This document shows positions 18,591 to 27,080 of a stretch of 61,270 bases of DNA, in pieces. A program made the position numbers and the translations under genes. How positions within the stretch are numbered: the stretch's first letter is position 1; every line of letters begins with the position of its first letter. Source of the DNA: Thermoplasmatota archaeon (GTDB lineage: Archaea > Thermoplasmatota > E2 > UBA202 > JdFR-43). Where the stretch lies: contig JAPDJT010000003.1 in NCBI GenBank assembly GCA_029258955.1, positions 1-61,270 on the forward strand, read 5' to 3'. Under the pieces are notes generated by a model that did no database searches, was not told the DNA's origin, and saw only the letters and a list, made by a program, of their open reading frames with translations.

Positions 18591-18890
18591 AAAAATCTCA
18601 AAAAAATTACCAGAGATTATAGTAACTGCAAATAGAATTAAAGAACCTTTAAAAGAAACCACAAGTGATGTAACTGTTATAACTGAAAAAAATTAAGAAA
18701 ATGAATGTAAAATGGATAGCTGATGTATTAAGAAAATTACCAAATTTATATATAAACAATATGGTGATCCTGGCAAACTAATATCTATCTTTTTAAAAAT
18801 TTCTACTAAATCATCTAATGTTGATGATAAATGAAATCAAGGTTAATAGTCCATTATGGTTTTGAAGCTATGCAGGAATTATAAATATTA
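18591..18890 (+). pseudogene. TonB-dependent vitamin B12 receptor (BtuB-like), decayed
   Basis: Three frames together give a recognisable plug domain. The first is PEIIVTANRIKEPLKE followed by TSDVTVITEKN and a stop. Next comes KWIADVLRKLPNLYI, then after a shift YGDPGKLISIFLK, then after another shift MINEIKVNSPLW. These match the order VTATR, DVTVIT, DVLR-PG, GGPGKL-S-FIRG and LIDGVKVNSP of TonB-dependent receptors. At least two frameshifts and several stops rule out function. The barrel is not recognisable; sequence up to about 19230 may be its remains. The upstream cobalamin riboswitch remnant points to B12. Confidence 0.65.
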
Positions 18891-19283
18891 TTATAAAAAT
18901 GATGATTCACAGTTTACAAAGATGGTAATGAGATGTATTTAAATGGTATAGTTCTAAAATTGTCCCTGCAATTTATATTCTTAAGTGATAATACAACTTT
19001 TTTCTTTCAAAAAATTTTATCTTTATTATAGGAACTGAATATAGAAAAGGAAAAAGAAAATATGAAAGTTCTACTACTTATGATGAAAATATTGAAAATA
19101 AAAAAATTTAATATTAAACAAAAGTATAAAATACAAATAATCATCAAATCTTTAGTGAAAAAACAATTTGTAGAATTGGTAAACCAGAAAAAAAATCTTG
19201 GGCTTGGGATACAAGGTTGATACAATGAACACTAATTTCTCTAAGGAAGCTAAGTAAAAGAATTATGATATAATTAAAATTTA

Positions 19284-20108
19284 ATGGAAAAAAAGATAGG
19301 GGAGCTTTATATTGTATCTTTACCTATTGGTAATTTAAAAGATATTACTCTCAGAGCTTTAGAGATTTTAAAATCAGTAAAATACATTGCATGTGAAGAT
19401 ACAAGATCTCTTAAAAAACTTATTAATTATTATCAGCTTGGAACAAAAAAACTTATAAGTCTTTATAAGGATATAGAAAAAAAGAAAACAGAAAAAATTT
19501 TAGCTCTTATTGAGAAAGGTTCAGATATTGCTTTAGTTAGTGAAGCAGGAACACCTGTTATTTCTGATCCAGGAGCTTATTTAATTAGACTTGCGCATGA
19601 AAGAGGTATAAAGGTTATTCCTGTTCCTGGAGTCTCTGCTTTAACCTGTGCATTAAGTGTAAGTGGAATAAACCTTGATAAAGGCTTTATCTTCCTTGGA
19701 TTTCTTCCCAGAAAAAAGTCAGAGCAAAAAGAGATTTTAGAAAATTTGCCTAAGGATTTACCTATTGTTATTTTTGAAGCACCACATCGCATATCCAAAA
19801 CTATTAAAAATCTTATTGAGATATTCGGAAATAGGAAGTGCTTTCTTGCAAGAGAGTTAACTAAAATACATGAAGAACTCTTATGGACTGATTTAAAAAA
19901 CCTTAGTGAAAGAGAAGAATTTTTAGGAGAAATAACCATTATAATTATGCCGGAAAATCAGGAAAAAGTTCAGAAAATAGATTGGCAAATAATTAAAAAG
20001 GAAATAAAAAAATTGGAATTTCAAGGATTAAAAAGCAAAGAAATAGCAAAAATCTTAGCTAAAAAATATAATCTTTCTGCAAAAACTCTTTATAATTTTA
20101 TGAAATAG
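19284..20108 (+). CDS. rsmI: 16S rRNA (cytidine-1402-2'-O)-methyltransferase
   Basis: SAM-dependent methyltransferase of the tetrapyrrole-methylase fold (274 aa, typical). Diagnostic segments are LYIVSLPIGNLKDITLRAL, ACEDTRSLKKL, LVSEAGTPVISDPG and PVPGVSALTCALSVSG. It methylates the ribose of C1402 in the ribosomal decoding centre. It is convergent with ispG, overlapping by 11 nt, and follows the decayed region. Confidence 0.93.
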   Translation: MEKKIGELYIVSLPIGNLKDITLRALEILKSVKYIACEDTRSLKKLINYYQLGTKKLISLYKDIEKKKTEKILALIEKGSDIALVSEAGTPVISDPGAYLIRLAHERGIKVIPVPGVSALTCALSVSGINLDKGFIFLGFLPRKKSEQKEILENLPKDLPIVIFEAPHRISKTIKNLIEIFGNRKCFLARELTKIHEELLWTDLKNLSEREEFLGEITIIIMPENQEKVQKIDWQIIKKEIKKLEFQGLKSKEIAKILAKKYNLSAKTLYNFMK

Positions 20109-21216
20109 AGGAATAAGAAGTAGAGATATTAAGACGCTCTGGATGTTCTTTTAAAAATTTTTCTATTTCTTCAAAAAAAGCAGATAAGAGTTCTTTTTCA
20201 GGGACTTTGCGAATAATTTTCCCCTTTTTAAATATAATACCTACCCCTTTTCCTCCTGTAATTCCAAGATCAGCATGTTTTGCTTCTCCTGGCCCATTTA
20301 CTACACAACCCATTACAGCAAGTTTAAGATTTGCTTTTATATTTCTTGCCCATTTTTCTACTTCTTTATAAAGACTTATTAAATCTATTTCACACCTTCC
20401 ACAGATTGGACAGGAAACTATATCAGGATAAAGGCTTCTTAAACCAAGATTTTTTAAAATTTCATAAGCTACATAAACCTCTTCCACAGGATCAGCAGTA
20501 AGTGAAATTCTTAAAGTATCTCCAATTCCTTTTAATAAAAGATATGTAATAGCCATAGTGTTTTTAATTGCCCCAGGAATAAGTCCTCCTGCTTCTGTAA
20601 CACCTATATGTAAAGGAAAATCCATTTTTTTAGAAAAAAGTTCATAAGCCTTAACTGTATCCCACCAATTTGAAGATTTTAAAGAAACCTTAAGGTTATA
20701 ATAGTCAAATTTTTCCACTATATAAGTAAGCCAATTTAATGCACTTTCAACCATAGCTTTTGGAGAAGGTATCTTATACTTTTTTAAAATTTCTGTTTCT
20801 AAAGAACCAGCATTTATTCCTATTCTAATACAAACTCCATGATCCTTACAAATCATAATGAGTCTATCAAAATTTTTTCGATTTTTAAAAGTCCCTGGAT
20901 TAATTCTTATTCCTGCAATTCCTGCTTTTACTGCTTTTTCTCCAAGAGAAGTTATAAAATGAAGATCTGCAATAACAGGAATAGGACTTTCTTTAGTAAT
21001 TTCTTTTAAAGCTTTTACTGCCTTTTCATCAGGAATAGCAACCCTTATTATTTCACAACCTGCAGAATAAAGCTTTTGAATTTGATTTAAAGTTGCTTTT
21101 ACATCCCTTGTATCAGTATTAGTCATACTTTGAACACGAATAGGATTATCTCCACCAATAGAGACATCCCCAACCCAAATAATTTTAGTTTTTTTACGTT
21201 TAATTTTAGGATACAT
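20098..21216 (-). CDS. ispG: 4-hydroxy-3-methylbut-2-en-1-yl diphosphate synthase
   Basis: MEP isoprenoid pathway 4Fe-4S enzyme (372 aa). The start IWVGDVSIGGDNPIRVQSMT is diagnostic. The cluster cysteines are in CPICGRCEIDL and VMGCVVNGPGEAKHADLG. Length matches bacterial IspG without the plant-type insert. It lies 6 nt downstream of the cysteine-cluster gene and is probably co-transcribed with it. Confidence 0.95.
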   Translation of the reverse strand: MYPKIKRKKTKIIWVGDVSIGGDNPIRVQSMTNTDTRDVKATLNQIQKLYSAGCEIIRVAIPDEKAVKALKEITKESPIPVIADLHFITSLGEKAVKAGIAGIRINPGTFKNRKNFDRLIMICKDHGVCIRIGINAGSLETEILKKYKIPSPKAMVESALNWLTYIVEKFDYYNLKVSLKSSNWWDTVKAYELFSKKMDFPLHIGVTEAGGLIPGAIKNTMAITYLLLKGIGDTLRISLTADPVEEVYVAYEILKNLGLRSLYPDIVSCPICGRCEIDLISLYKEVEKWARNIKANLKLAVMGCVVNGPGEAKHADLGITGGKGVGIIFKKGKIIRKVPEKELLSAFFEEIEKFLKEHPERLNISTSYSSIS

Positions 21217-21222
21217 CTAAAA

Positions 21223-22035
21223 TTAGAAAGGCTTTATCTTCTTGACAGATGGTCTTTCTTTTTTTCTTTTAACTAATTCATCTCCAAAAAGAACAGTTTT
21301 TAACCATTTAAATCCAAACTGCAAAAGTTTTAAATCATCTTTTTTAATCTCTTCTAAAGTTTTTTCTGGAACTTCAAATATGTCCAAAAACTTAGTTTCA
21401 AAGATAAAAGCTCTAAATCTATCAGGATTACTACTTACCATAAAAAATAACTGTAAACTTTTCTCTGGAACTTCCATAGGGCCAAGGGATTCTTTTCTCA
21501 TTATGATTTCTCCCCATTCCTTGATTGGTTCTTCAAGCTCAGGTATACCTTGAGAAATTCTGTATTCCTCTACAGTCATTTCTGGACCAGATTCAAGTCC
21601 TTGACAAAAACCTTCATTTACAAGATAATAAATATCCTCATTTTTTCTTTCATCTTTATTTCTAAACATCCCAAAACCAAGAGGATAATATCTACATGCA
21701 AGTGGTCTAACTTCATAAATAGTGCAACCTCCCTCTCCTAAAAAAGGACAGGTTCTATCTTCATCATTCCTCATTTTAAGTCTAACAATGGGAAGTCCTG
21801 ATTTAGGAAGAATAAAAGGTTCAGTATAAATTAATAAAAATTCATCTGTAGAAAGACCAAGTCTGTCTCTAATTCTTATAATATCATAAGGAGTAAGTGG
21901 TAAAAATAAATTTGAACAGCAAAGTTTAAAACAAGGAACTCCTGGATAACATTGAAATCTAATTTTTGAATTAGAAGTAAGTCTAATAGGAACTATAATT
22001 TTGTCTAAACCTCTTAAATTAGTAATAACTTCCAT
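21223..22035 (-). CDS. YkgJ-type cysteine-cluster protein
   Basis: 270 aa. The conserved cysteine set is CYPGVPCFKLCCS (about 29-41), CPFLGEGGCTIYEVRPLACRYYP (about 95-117) and a later Cys in EGFCQGL. This is the YkgJ/UPF0153 metal-chelating domain (zinc or iron). Function of the family is not established. It lies just upstream of ispG on the same strand, but a functional link is not shown. Confidence 0.75.
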   Translation of the reverse strand: MEVITNLRGLDKIIVPIRLTSNSKIRFQCYPGVPCFKLCCSNLFLPLTPYDIIRIRDRLGLSTDEFLLIYTEPFILPKSGLPIVRLKMRNDEDRTCPFLGEGGCTIYEVRPLACRYYPLGFGMFRNKDERKNEDIYYLVNEGFCQGLESGPEMTVEEYRISQGIPELEEPIKEWGEIIMRKESLGPMEVPEKSLQLFFMVSSNPDRFRAFIFETKFLDIFEVPEKTLEEIKKDDLKLLQFGFKWLKTVLFGDELVKRKKERPSVKKIKPF

Positions 22036-22122
22036 CTTTTACTCCTTTTAATTTTTTAAATTATTATTATAATCCAAAGTATCTTAAATATCAAATTTTA
22101 TAATTTTTGTGGAGGAATAAAA

Positions 22123-22998
22123 ATGAAATTACAGTTAGACTGTTTACCTTGTTTTTTAAGACAGATTTTAGAAGCAACTCGTAAAGTAACTAACAGCGTA
22201 GAAATCCAAGAAAAAATTATAGAAGATGCTATAGAAATTATTAAAAATTACAAAAAATATAAAACCCCACCAGAACTTGCAAGAGAAATTCATGGTTTAG
22301 TTAAATTATATACAAATAACCCAGATCCTTATAAAGATATTAAAAAACAGTCCATAAAAAAAGCTAAAAATCTTTACAATTTTTTGAAAAAATTTTTGAA
22401 CCAACAGAAAGATAGGGTTTATTGGGCTTTAAAGATTTCTGCTATAGGAAATGTTTTAGATTATGGAGTTTACTCTCAAGTAGAACTTGAAAAAGATATA
22501 GAAAAGGAACTAAAAAAAGACTTTGCTTTGTGTGATTTAAAAGATTTTAAAAAACTTCTTGAAAGAGCTAAGAAAATTTTAATTATAGGAGATAATGCTG
22601 GTGAAACAGTCTTTGATAAAATTTTATTAGAAGAACTAAAGGTAGATGAAAAATTTTATGCTGTTAAAGAAACACCTATTATAAATGATGCTACCTTGGA
22701 AGATGCTTATGATTCAGGATTGCATGAATGTTCTCATATAATCTCTACAGGATGTAGTCTCCCTGGAATAGATTTTAAAGAATGTAATCAAGAATTTTTA
22801 GAAATTTTTAATAAAGCTGATATTATAATAAGTAAAGGGCAAGGAAATTACGAAAGTCTCTCAGAAATTAAAAAAGATAATATATTTTTTCTTTTAAAAA
22901 TAAAGTGCCCAGTTATTGCCCGACATATAGGAATAGATACTAATAATTATGTATTTAAAAAAACAAGGTTAAACTATTTTACATTCTTTACTTTCTAA
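22123..22998 (+). CDS. DUF89 / ARMT1-like family protein (predicted damage-control phosphatase)
   Basis: 291 aa. The N-terminus LDCLPCFLRQILEATRK and the metal-binding GDNAGETVFDKILLEEL are DUF89 signatures. Characterised members are metal-dependent phosphatases acting on damaged phospho-sugars or related metabolites; the substrate here is unknown. GGAGGA stands before the ATG. Transcription is divergent from the YkgJ-ispG pair, with 87 nt between. Confidence 0.8.
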   Translation: MKLQLDCLPCFLRQILEATRKVTNSVEIQEKIIEDAIEIIKNYKKYKTPPELAREIHGLVKLYTNNPDPYKDIKKQSIKKAKNLYNFLKKFLNQQKDRVYWALKISAIGNVLDYGVYSQVELEKDIEKELKKDFALCDLKDFKKLLERAKKILIIGDNAGETVFDKILLEELKVDEKFYAVKETPIINDATLEDAYDSGLHECSHIISTGCSLPGIDFKECNQEFLEIFNKADIIISKGQGNYESLSEIKKDNIFFLLKIKCPVIARHIGIDTNNYVFKKTRLNYFTFFTF

Positions 22999-23319
22999 AC
23001 TTTACTAACTAAATCCGGATCGAGGTTTAAATACGTTATTTAAAATAGGAAAAAGTCCTCACCAAGGAACCATTTTAAGAAAGTTCATTTTCCTACCATA
23101 TTTTATGAACAAAAGGACTTATAACTAAAACTTTATTTCATAAAATCTATTTTCTTTTGTAATCAAATAATTTTATTGATTTAAAACTTTTGTTAACAAA
23201 AGTATTAGCTTTAAAATTTGGTGCAGACTTTCCCATTCAAGCTAACATTTTAACTTTAAAACAACACCCCATAATTTATACTTGACTTTCGGAAAAATTT
23301 TAATTATATAAAAATTGAT
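22999..23319 (+). other. Non-genic stretch with possible coding remnant
   Basis: No intact gene is seen. A 40-codon open frame near 23160-23284 reads LLLTKVLALKFGADFPI in part, and a second phase near 23040-23110 reads IGKSPHQGTILRKF. Both have protein-like composition but I do not recognise them and they have no start sites. An AAGTCCT/AGGACTT inverted pair spans about 23050-23120. It may be a gene relic. Confidence 0.3.
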
Positions 23320-23592
23320 ATGAAAAGAGTACATGTTTTTATTTCTGGGAGAGTTCAAGGAGTATGGTTTAGGTCTTATACACAAGCTGAAGCTAAAAAA
23401 TTGGGAGTAAAGGGCTGGGTAAGAAATCTTCCTGATGGAAGAGTAGAAGCTGTTTTTGAGGGAGAGGATGAAGCTATCGATAAAATGATTGCCTGGTGTC
23501 ATAAAGGATCACCTTATTCTGAAGTAACTAAAGTAGAAGTTATAGAAGAACCTTACAAAGGTGAATTTACTGATTTTAAAATTCGTTATTAA
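23320..23592 (+). CDS. acyP: Acylphosphatase
   Basis: 90 aa, the family's normal size. It hydrolyses carboxyl-phosphate bonds. The catalytic arginine is in the signature GRVQGVWFR and the catalytic asparagine in [10 protein letters not shown]. It lies 15 nt upstream of the M20 peptidase and probably heads the acyP-peptidase-comF-nitrilase/RfaE2 unit. Confidence 0.95.
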   Translation: MKRVHVFISGRVQGVWFRSYTQAEAKKLGVKGWVRNLPDGRVEAVFEGEDEAIDKMIAWCHKGSPYSEVTKVEVIEEPYKGEFTDFKIRY

Positions 23593-23607
23593 ATTTTCAA
23601 TTCTAAA

Positions 23608-24744
23608 ATGATAGATCCAGATAGATTAGCTTTAGAATTTCAGAATCTTTTAATTATAGAAAGTCCTTCTAAAAAAGAAGGAAAATTGGCTCACTACATA
23701 GCTGATATTTTTGAAGCTCTTGGATATAAATGTTTCTTTGATAGATCTGCAGAAAACACAGGTTCTGAGGTAGGAAACCTTATAGTAAAAATTCCAGGCA
23801 CAGTCCCTTCCAATCCTATATTTTTCTGTGCCCATCTTGATACAGTTGGTCCTTGTGAAAATCCTAAAATAATTTTTGATAAAGGTATGTATAGAAGTGA
23901 TGGAAGAACTATTCTTGGAGCAGATGATAAATCAGGAATTGTAGTTCTTATTGAAATTGCTAAAGTTTTAAAGGAAAATATTTTTCCTCATCCCCCTATA
24001 GAATTTATCTTTACTACTTGTGAAGAGATAGGTCTTCTTGGAGCAAAATATTTAGATTATAATCTTATTGATGCTAATGAAGGGTTTGTGCTTGATAGTG
24101 AAAATCCAAGTGAGGTTATTAATTCTGCTCCATCTTCTTATCAATTTAAAATTGAAATAAAAGGAAAATCAGCTCATGCAGGTTTAGAACCAGAAAAGGG
24201 AATAAATGCTATTCATATCCTTTCTCAAATTTTAGCTGATCTTCCTTTTGGAAGGATTGATGAAGAAACTACTATGAATGTTGGAATTATAAAAGGTGGA
24301 AATTACATAAATATTGTTCCTGATTATGCAGAAGCTAAAGGAGAAATGAGAAGTCATAAAGAAGAAAAACTTTTAAATTTGCAAAATTTGCTTCAAAATC
24401 AATTTGAAAAAATTGTTTCCTCTTATCCTGTCAAAGATAAAAATCTTCCTTCTGGAAAAATAAAATTTGAAAAAATTTTTAAAGGTTTTAATATTCCTTT
24501 AGACGATCCTATCTGTAAGGTGGTTCAAAAGGCTGGAGAAAAGATAGGTTTAAATATTGTTTTTAAAAGAAAAGAAGGTGGCTCAGATGCCAATATTTTT
24601 AATGAAAATGGATTAAAATGTCTTATATTAGGGACTGGGATGCAAAAAGTGCATACTACAGAAGAATTTATTGCTTTGAAAGATTTAATTATTACAGCCA
24701 ATTTAGTTCTCGAAATTATAAAGCTAAAAAGTGAAATGGCTTAA
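23608..24744 (+). CDS. M20 family metallopeptidase (peptidase T-like)
   Basis: 378 aa cytosolic zinc peptidase. Metal and catalytic residues are visible in FCAHLDTVG (H, D), GADDKSG (bridging D), TTCEEIGLLGA (E-E) and VLDSE (D). A dimerisation lid with KGKSAHAGLEPEKGIN lies in the middle. The C-terminal histidine is in KVHTTEEF. The PepT-like subgroup found in Gram-positives and thermophiles matches best. The last 14 nt overlap comF. Confidence 0.88.
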   Translation: MIDPDRLALEFQNLLIIESPSKKEGKLAHYIADIFEALGYKCFFDRSAENTGSEVGNLIVKIPGTVPSNPIFFCAHLDTVGPCENPKIIFDKGMYRSDGRTILGADDKSGIVVLIEIAKVLKENIFPHPPIEFIFTTCEEIGLLGAKYLDYNLIDANEGFVLDSENPSEVINSAPSSYQFKIEIKGKSAHAGLEPEKGINAIHILSQILADLPFGRIDEETTMNVGIIKGGNYINIVPDYAEAKGEMRSHKEEKLLNLQNLLQNQFEKIVSSYPVKDKNLPSGKIKFEKIFKGFNIPLDDPICKVVQKAGEKIGLNIVFKRKEGGSDANIFNENGLKCLILGTGMQKVHTTEEFIALKDLIITANLVLEIIKLKSEMA

Positions 24745-25447
24745 AAATATTTTTAATTTTCTTTTTCCTGAAAACTGTAAAATTTGTCAAAGACCTCTCA
24801 ATAAAAATGAAGTTCTTGTTTGTTCAAAATGTTTTGATACCCTTCCTTTTATAAAAATTCATTGCCTTAAATGTGGAAATCCTTTAGATGAAACTCTTAA
24901 AAACTATTTAAAAAATGATAATATTTCTCATTGCAGTTATTGTGAAAAAAGAAAATTATACTTTGATAAAGCAGTAGCTTGTTTCTTTTACAAATCTCCT
25001 GTTTCAGATTGGATAAATGAGGTAAAGTTTGGTAAAAATTTCTCCTTGGGATATAAATTGGGTATTCTTTTAAAAATAGTTTTAAAAAAAAAGATTCCAA
25101 AAGTTGATCTAACAATCCCTCTACCTTTATCTTCAAAAAGACTTAGAGAAAGAGGTTTTAACCAAAGTTTTTTGATTACTTGGGGATTTTTAGGTAAAAA
25201 ACCTTCTGATAAATTTTTAAAAAGAATTCTTCATACTAAACCTCAAACAGAGCTTTCTCAAAAAGAAAGATGGAAAAATGTTAAAAATGCTTTTTTAGCA
25301 AGTAAAGTAGTAAAAAACAAATCTATTTTGGTAATAGATGATGTAATGACAACAGGTGCCACTTTAAATGAAGCTGCTAAAGCTTTGAAAAAGGAAGGAG
25401 CAAGAAAAGTTTATGTAGCAACTCTTGCAAGAAGTAGTTTAACTTAA
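24731..25447 (+). CDS. ComF family phosphoribosyltransferase-like protein
   Basis: 238 aa with GTG start overlapping the upstream gene. An N-terminal zinc ribbon has CKICQRPL, CSKCF, CLKCGNP and CSYCEKRK. The C-terminal PRTase domain has LIPLPLS-like TIPLPLSSKRLRERGFNQ and the PRPP loop VIDDVMTTGATL. In competent bacteria ComFC helps DNA uptake; in others the role is unknown. It sits between the peptidase and the nitrilase fusion. Confidence 0.88.
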   Translation: MKWLKNIFNFLFPENCKICQRPLNKNEVLVCSKCFDTLPFIKIHCLKCGNPLDETLKNYLKNDNISHCSYCEKRKLYFDKAVACFFYKSPVSDWINEVKFGKNFSLGYKLGILLKIVLKKKIPKVDLTIPLPLSSKRLRERGFNQSFLITWGFLGKKPSDKFLKRILHTKPQTELSQKERWKNVKNAFLASKVVKNKSILVIDDVMTTGATLNEAAKALKKEGARKVYVATLARSSLT

Positions 25448-25459
25448 AAAGAGCTAAAG

Positions 25460-26674
25460 ATGTTAAAAATAAGTCTTGTTCAGATGGAAGTTAAACACAA
25501 TTTAGAAGACAATTTACAAAAAATTAAAGATTTTATCAAAATTGCTAAAGGTGACCTTGTTTTTTTCCCAGAACTTGCCTTAACAGGCTATAAATTTCCT
25601 TTTAATTTCTTTTCTCAAGAAAGTATTAATGAGGCTCTTTTAGAAGTTCAAAAATTAACCAAAAGTTACAAAAAATATGTTTTATTAGGTGCTCCGCATT
25701 ATGAAAAAAATAAAATTTACAATGCAGTTTATTCTATTTCACCACAAAGCATAGATGTTTTGGCAGAAAAATTTTTGCTCTTTCCTGAATTAGATAAAAT
25801 CTTTTCTTCTGGTAAAAAAAGAAAATTTTTGGAAATAAATGGATTCAAAATAGGAATTATCATATGTTTTGAATTAAGAAGCCCTGAGATTGCAAGAACT
25901 TTAATTAAGGAAGGGATAGATTTATTAGCAGTTTTTGCCCAATGGCCAAAAGCAAGAATAAAACATTGGGAAGCACTTCTTAAAGCAAGAGCTATAGAAA
26001 ATCAAATATTTGTGGTGGGAGTAAATGCCATCTCACAAATAGAAAATTTTATAATAGCAGGAAATTCTCTTAGCTTTTCTCCTTGTGGAGATGCTCTTAA
26101 TAAAAAATCAGAAAAAGAAGAAATTATAGAAGTTTCTTTTCCTTTAAAACTGGAAAAATTACCTTATCCTATGAAAACTCCATGTTTAAGATTTTCTCAT
26201 AAAATTAAAACTTTGGACGAACTTAAATCTATTATTCAAAAAAGAAAGGAAAAAGGTCAAATTATGGTTTTTACAAATGGGTGTTTTGATATTTTACATG
26301 CCGGACATATACATTATTTAAATTCTGCAAGGGCTTTAGGAGATTTTTTAGTAGTAGGATTAAATAGTGATAAATCTGTAAAAAAAATAAAAGGATTTCC
26401 AAGACCTATAAATTTTCAAGAAGAAAGAGCTTATGCTTTAGCTGGCTTAGAATGTGTAGATTATATTGTGCTTTTTGATGAAAAAACCCCAGAAAGATTA
26501 ATAAAAACACTAAAACCCGATGTCCTTGTTAAAGGTGCTGATTGGGAAGAAGATAAAATTGTAGGTGCAGATTTTGTTAAAAGTTATGGAGGAAAAGTAG
26601 AAAGAATTTTTTTTAAATTTAATACTTCTACTACTAAAATTATAGAAAAAATTTTAAAAATTTATAAGAATTAG
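25460..26674 (+). CDS. Fusion of a nitrilase-family amidohydrolase and an RfaE2-type heptose-1-phosphate adenylyltransferase
   Basis: 404 aa. Residues 1-240 form a carbon-nitrogen hydrolase with the full triad: E38 in FFPELAL, K104 in LAEKFLLF and C136 in IIICFELRSPE. Residues about 248-404 form a cytidylyltransferase-like domain with FTNGCFDILHAGHIHYL (HxGH at 280-283) and the late RfaE2 motif FNTSTTKII. The second part normally makes ADP-heptose for lipopolysaccharide, as HldE-C or RfaE2. Both halves look active. No RfaE1 kinase is nearby. The fusion is continuous, with no stop or frameshift at the junction. Confidence 0.85.
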   Translation: MLKISLVQMEVKHNLEDNLQKIKDFIKIAKGDLVFFPELALTGYKFPFNFFSQESINEALLEVQKLTKSYKKYVLLGAPHYEKNKIYNAVYSISPQSIDVLAEKFLLFPELDKIFSSGKKRKFLEINGFKIGIIICFELRSPEIARTLIKEGIDLLAVFAQWPKARIKHWEALLKARAIENQIFVVGVNAISQIENFIIAGNSLSFSPCGDALNKKSEKEEIIEVSFPLKLEKLPYPMKTPCLRFSHKIKTLDELKSIIQKRKEKGQIMVFTNGCFDILHAGHIHYLNSARALGDFLVVGLNSDKSVKKIKGFPRPINFQEERAYALAGLECVDYIVLFDEKTPERLIKTLKPDVLVKGADWEEDKIVGADFVKSYGGKVERIFFKFNTSTTKIIEKILKIYKN

Positions 26675-26982
26675 GCTATTTCATTAAGAAGGTTTCCAAT
26701 TATCGCACGAGCAATTTCTCTATTAGAAACATTGTAAGTACCGGATTTGATTTGTGCTTTTATTTGAGTAACCTTTTCTTCTCTGATCTCAGGCATAGAA
26801 AGAGCCTTTTTAACTGCTTTTTCTACTAATTTTTGAGATGAAAGTTCTATTACTTCTGTTTGATTAGTTATATTTTTTTCTGGCTTTGTTGTTCCTACTT
26901 TTAGATTTTCTTCCTTTATTCTTGCTTCTTTTATATCTCTTAAATTTTCTATATTTTTTCCAGTAATACCATTAATCTTCAT
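26671..26982 (-). CDS. flgM: Anti-sigma-28 factor FlgM
   Basis: 103 aa, usual size. The C-terminal sigma-28-binding region has EIREEKVTQIKAQIKSGTYN and ends in IARAIIGNLLNEIA, matching FlgM. It would hold the flagellar sigma factor FliA inactive until hook completion. No other flagellar gene is in this window. The stop overlaps the end of the nitrilase fusion by 4 nt on the other strand. Confidence 0.85.
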   Translation of the reverse strand: MKINGITGKNIENLRDIKEARIKEENLKVGTTKPEKNITNQTEVIELSSQKLVEKAVKKALSMPEIREEKVTQIKAQIKSGTYNVSNREIARAIIGNLLNEIA

Positions 26983-27080
26983 TTTTATATTACCCCATTT
27001 TTTATTATTTAATCGGCATTTTTTAATTTTACTTTAATAATTTTAAAATTTTTGTCAAGTTTTAATTATGAAAAAGCTTG

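Noticed and set aside
19007-19225. 72-residue minus-strand frame
   Set aside because: Phe/Ile/Ser-rich antisense of an AT-rich decayed region; no similarity recognised.
23050-23120. AAGTCCT/AGGACTT inverted pair as a structured RNA
   Set aside because: Seven-base arms around a loop of more than 50 nt without other pairing are easily random in this DNA.
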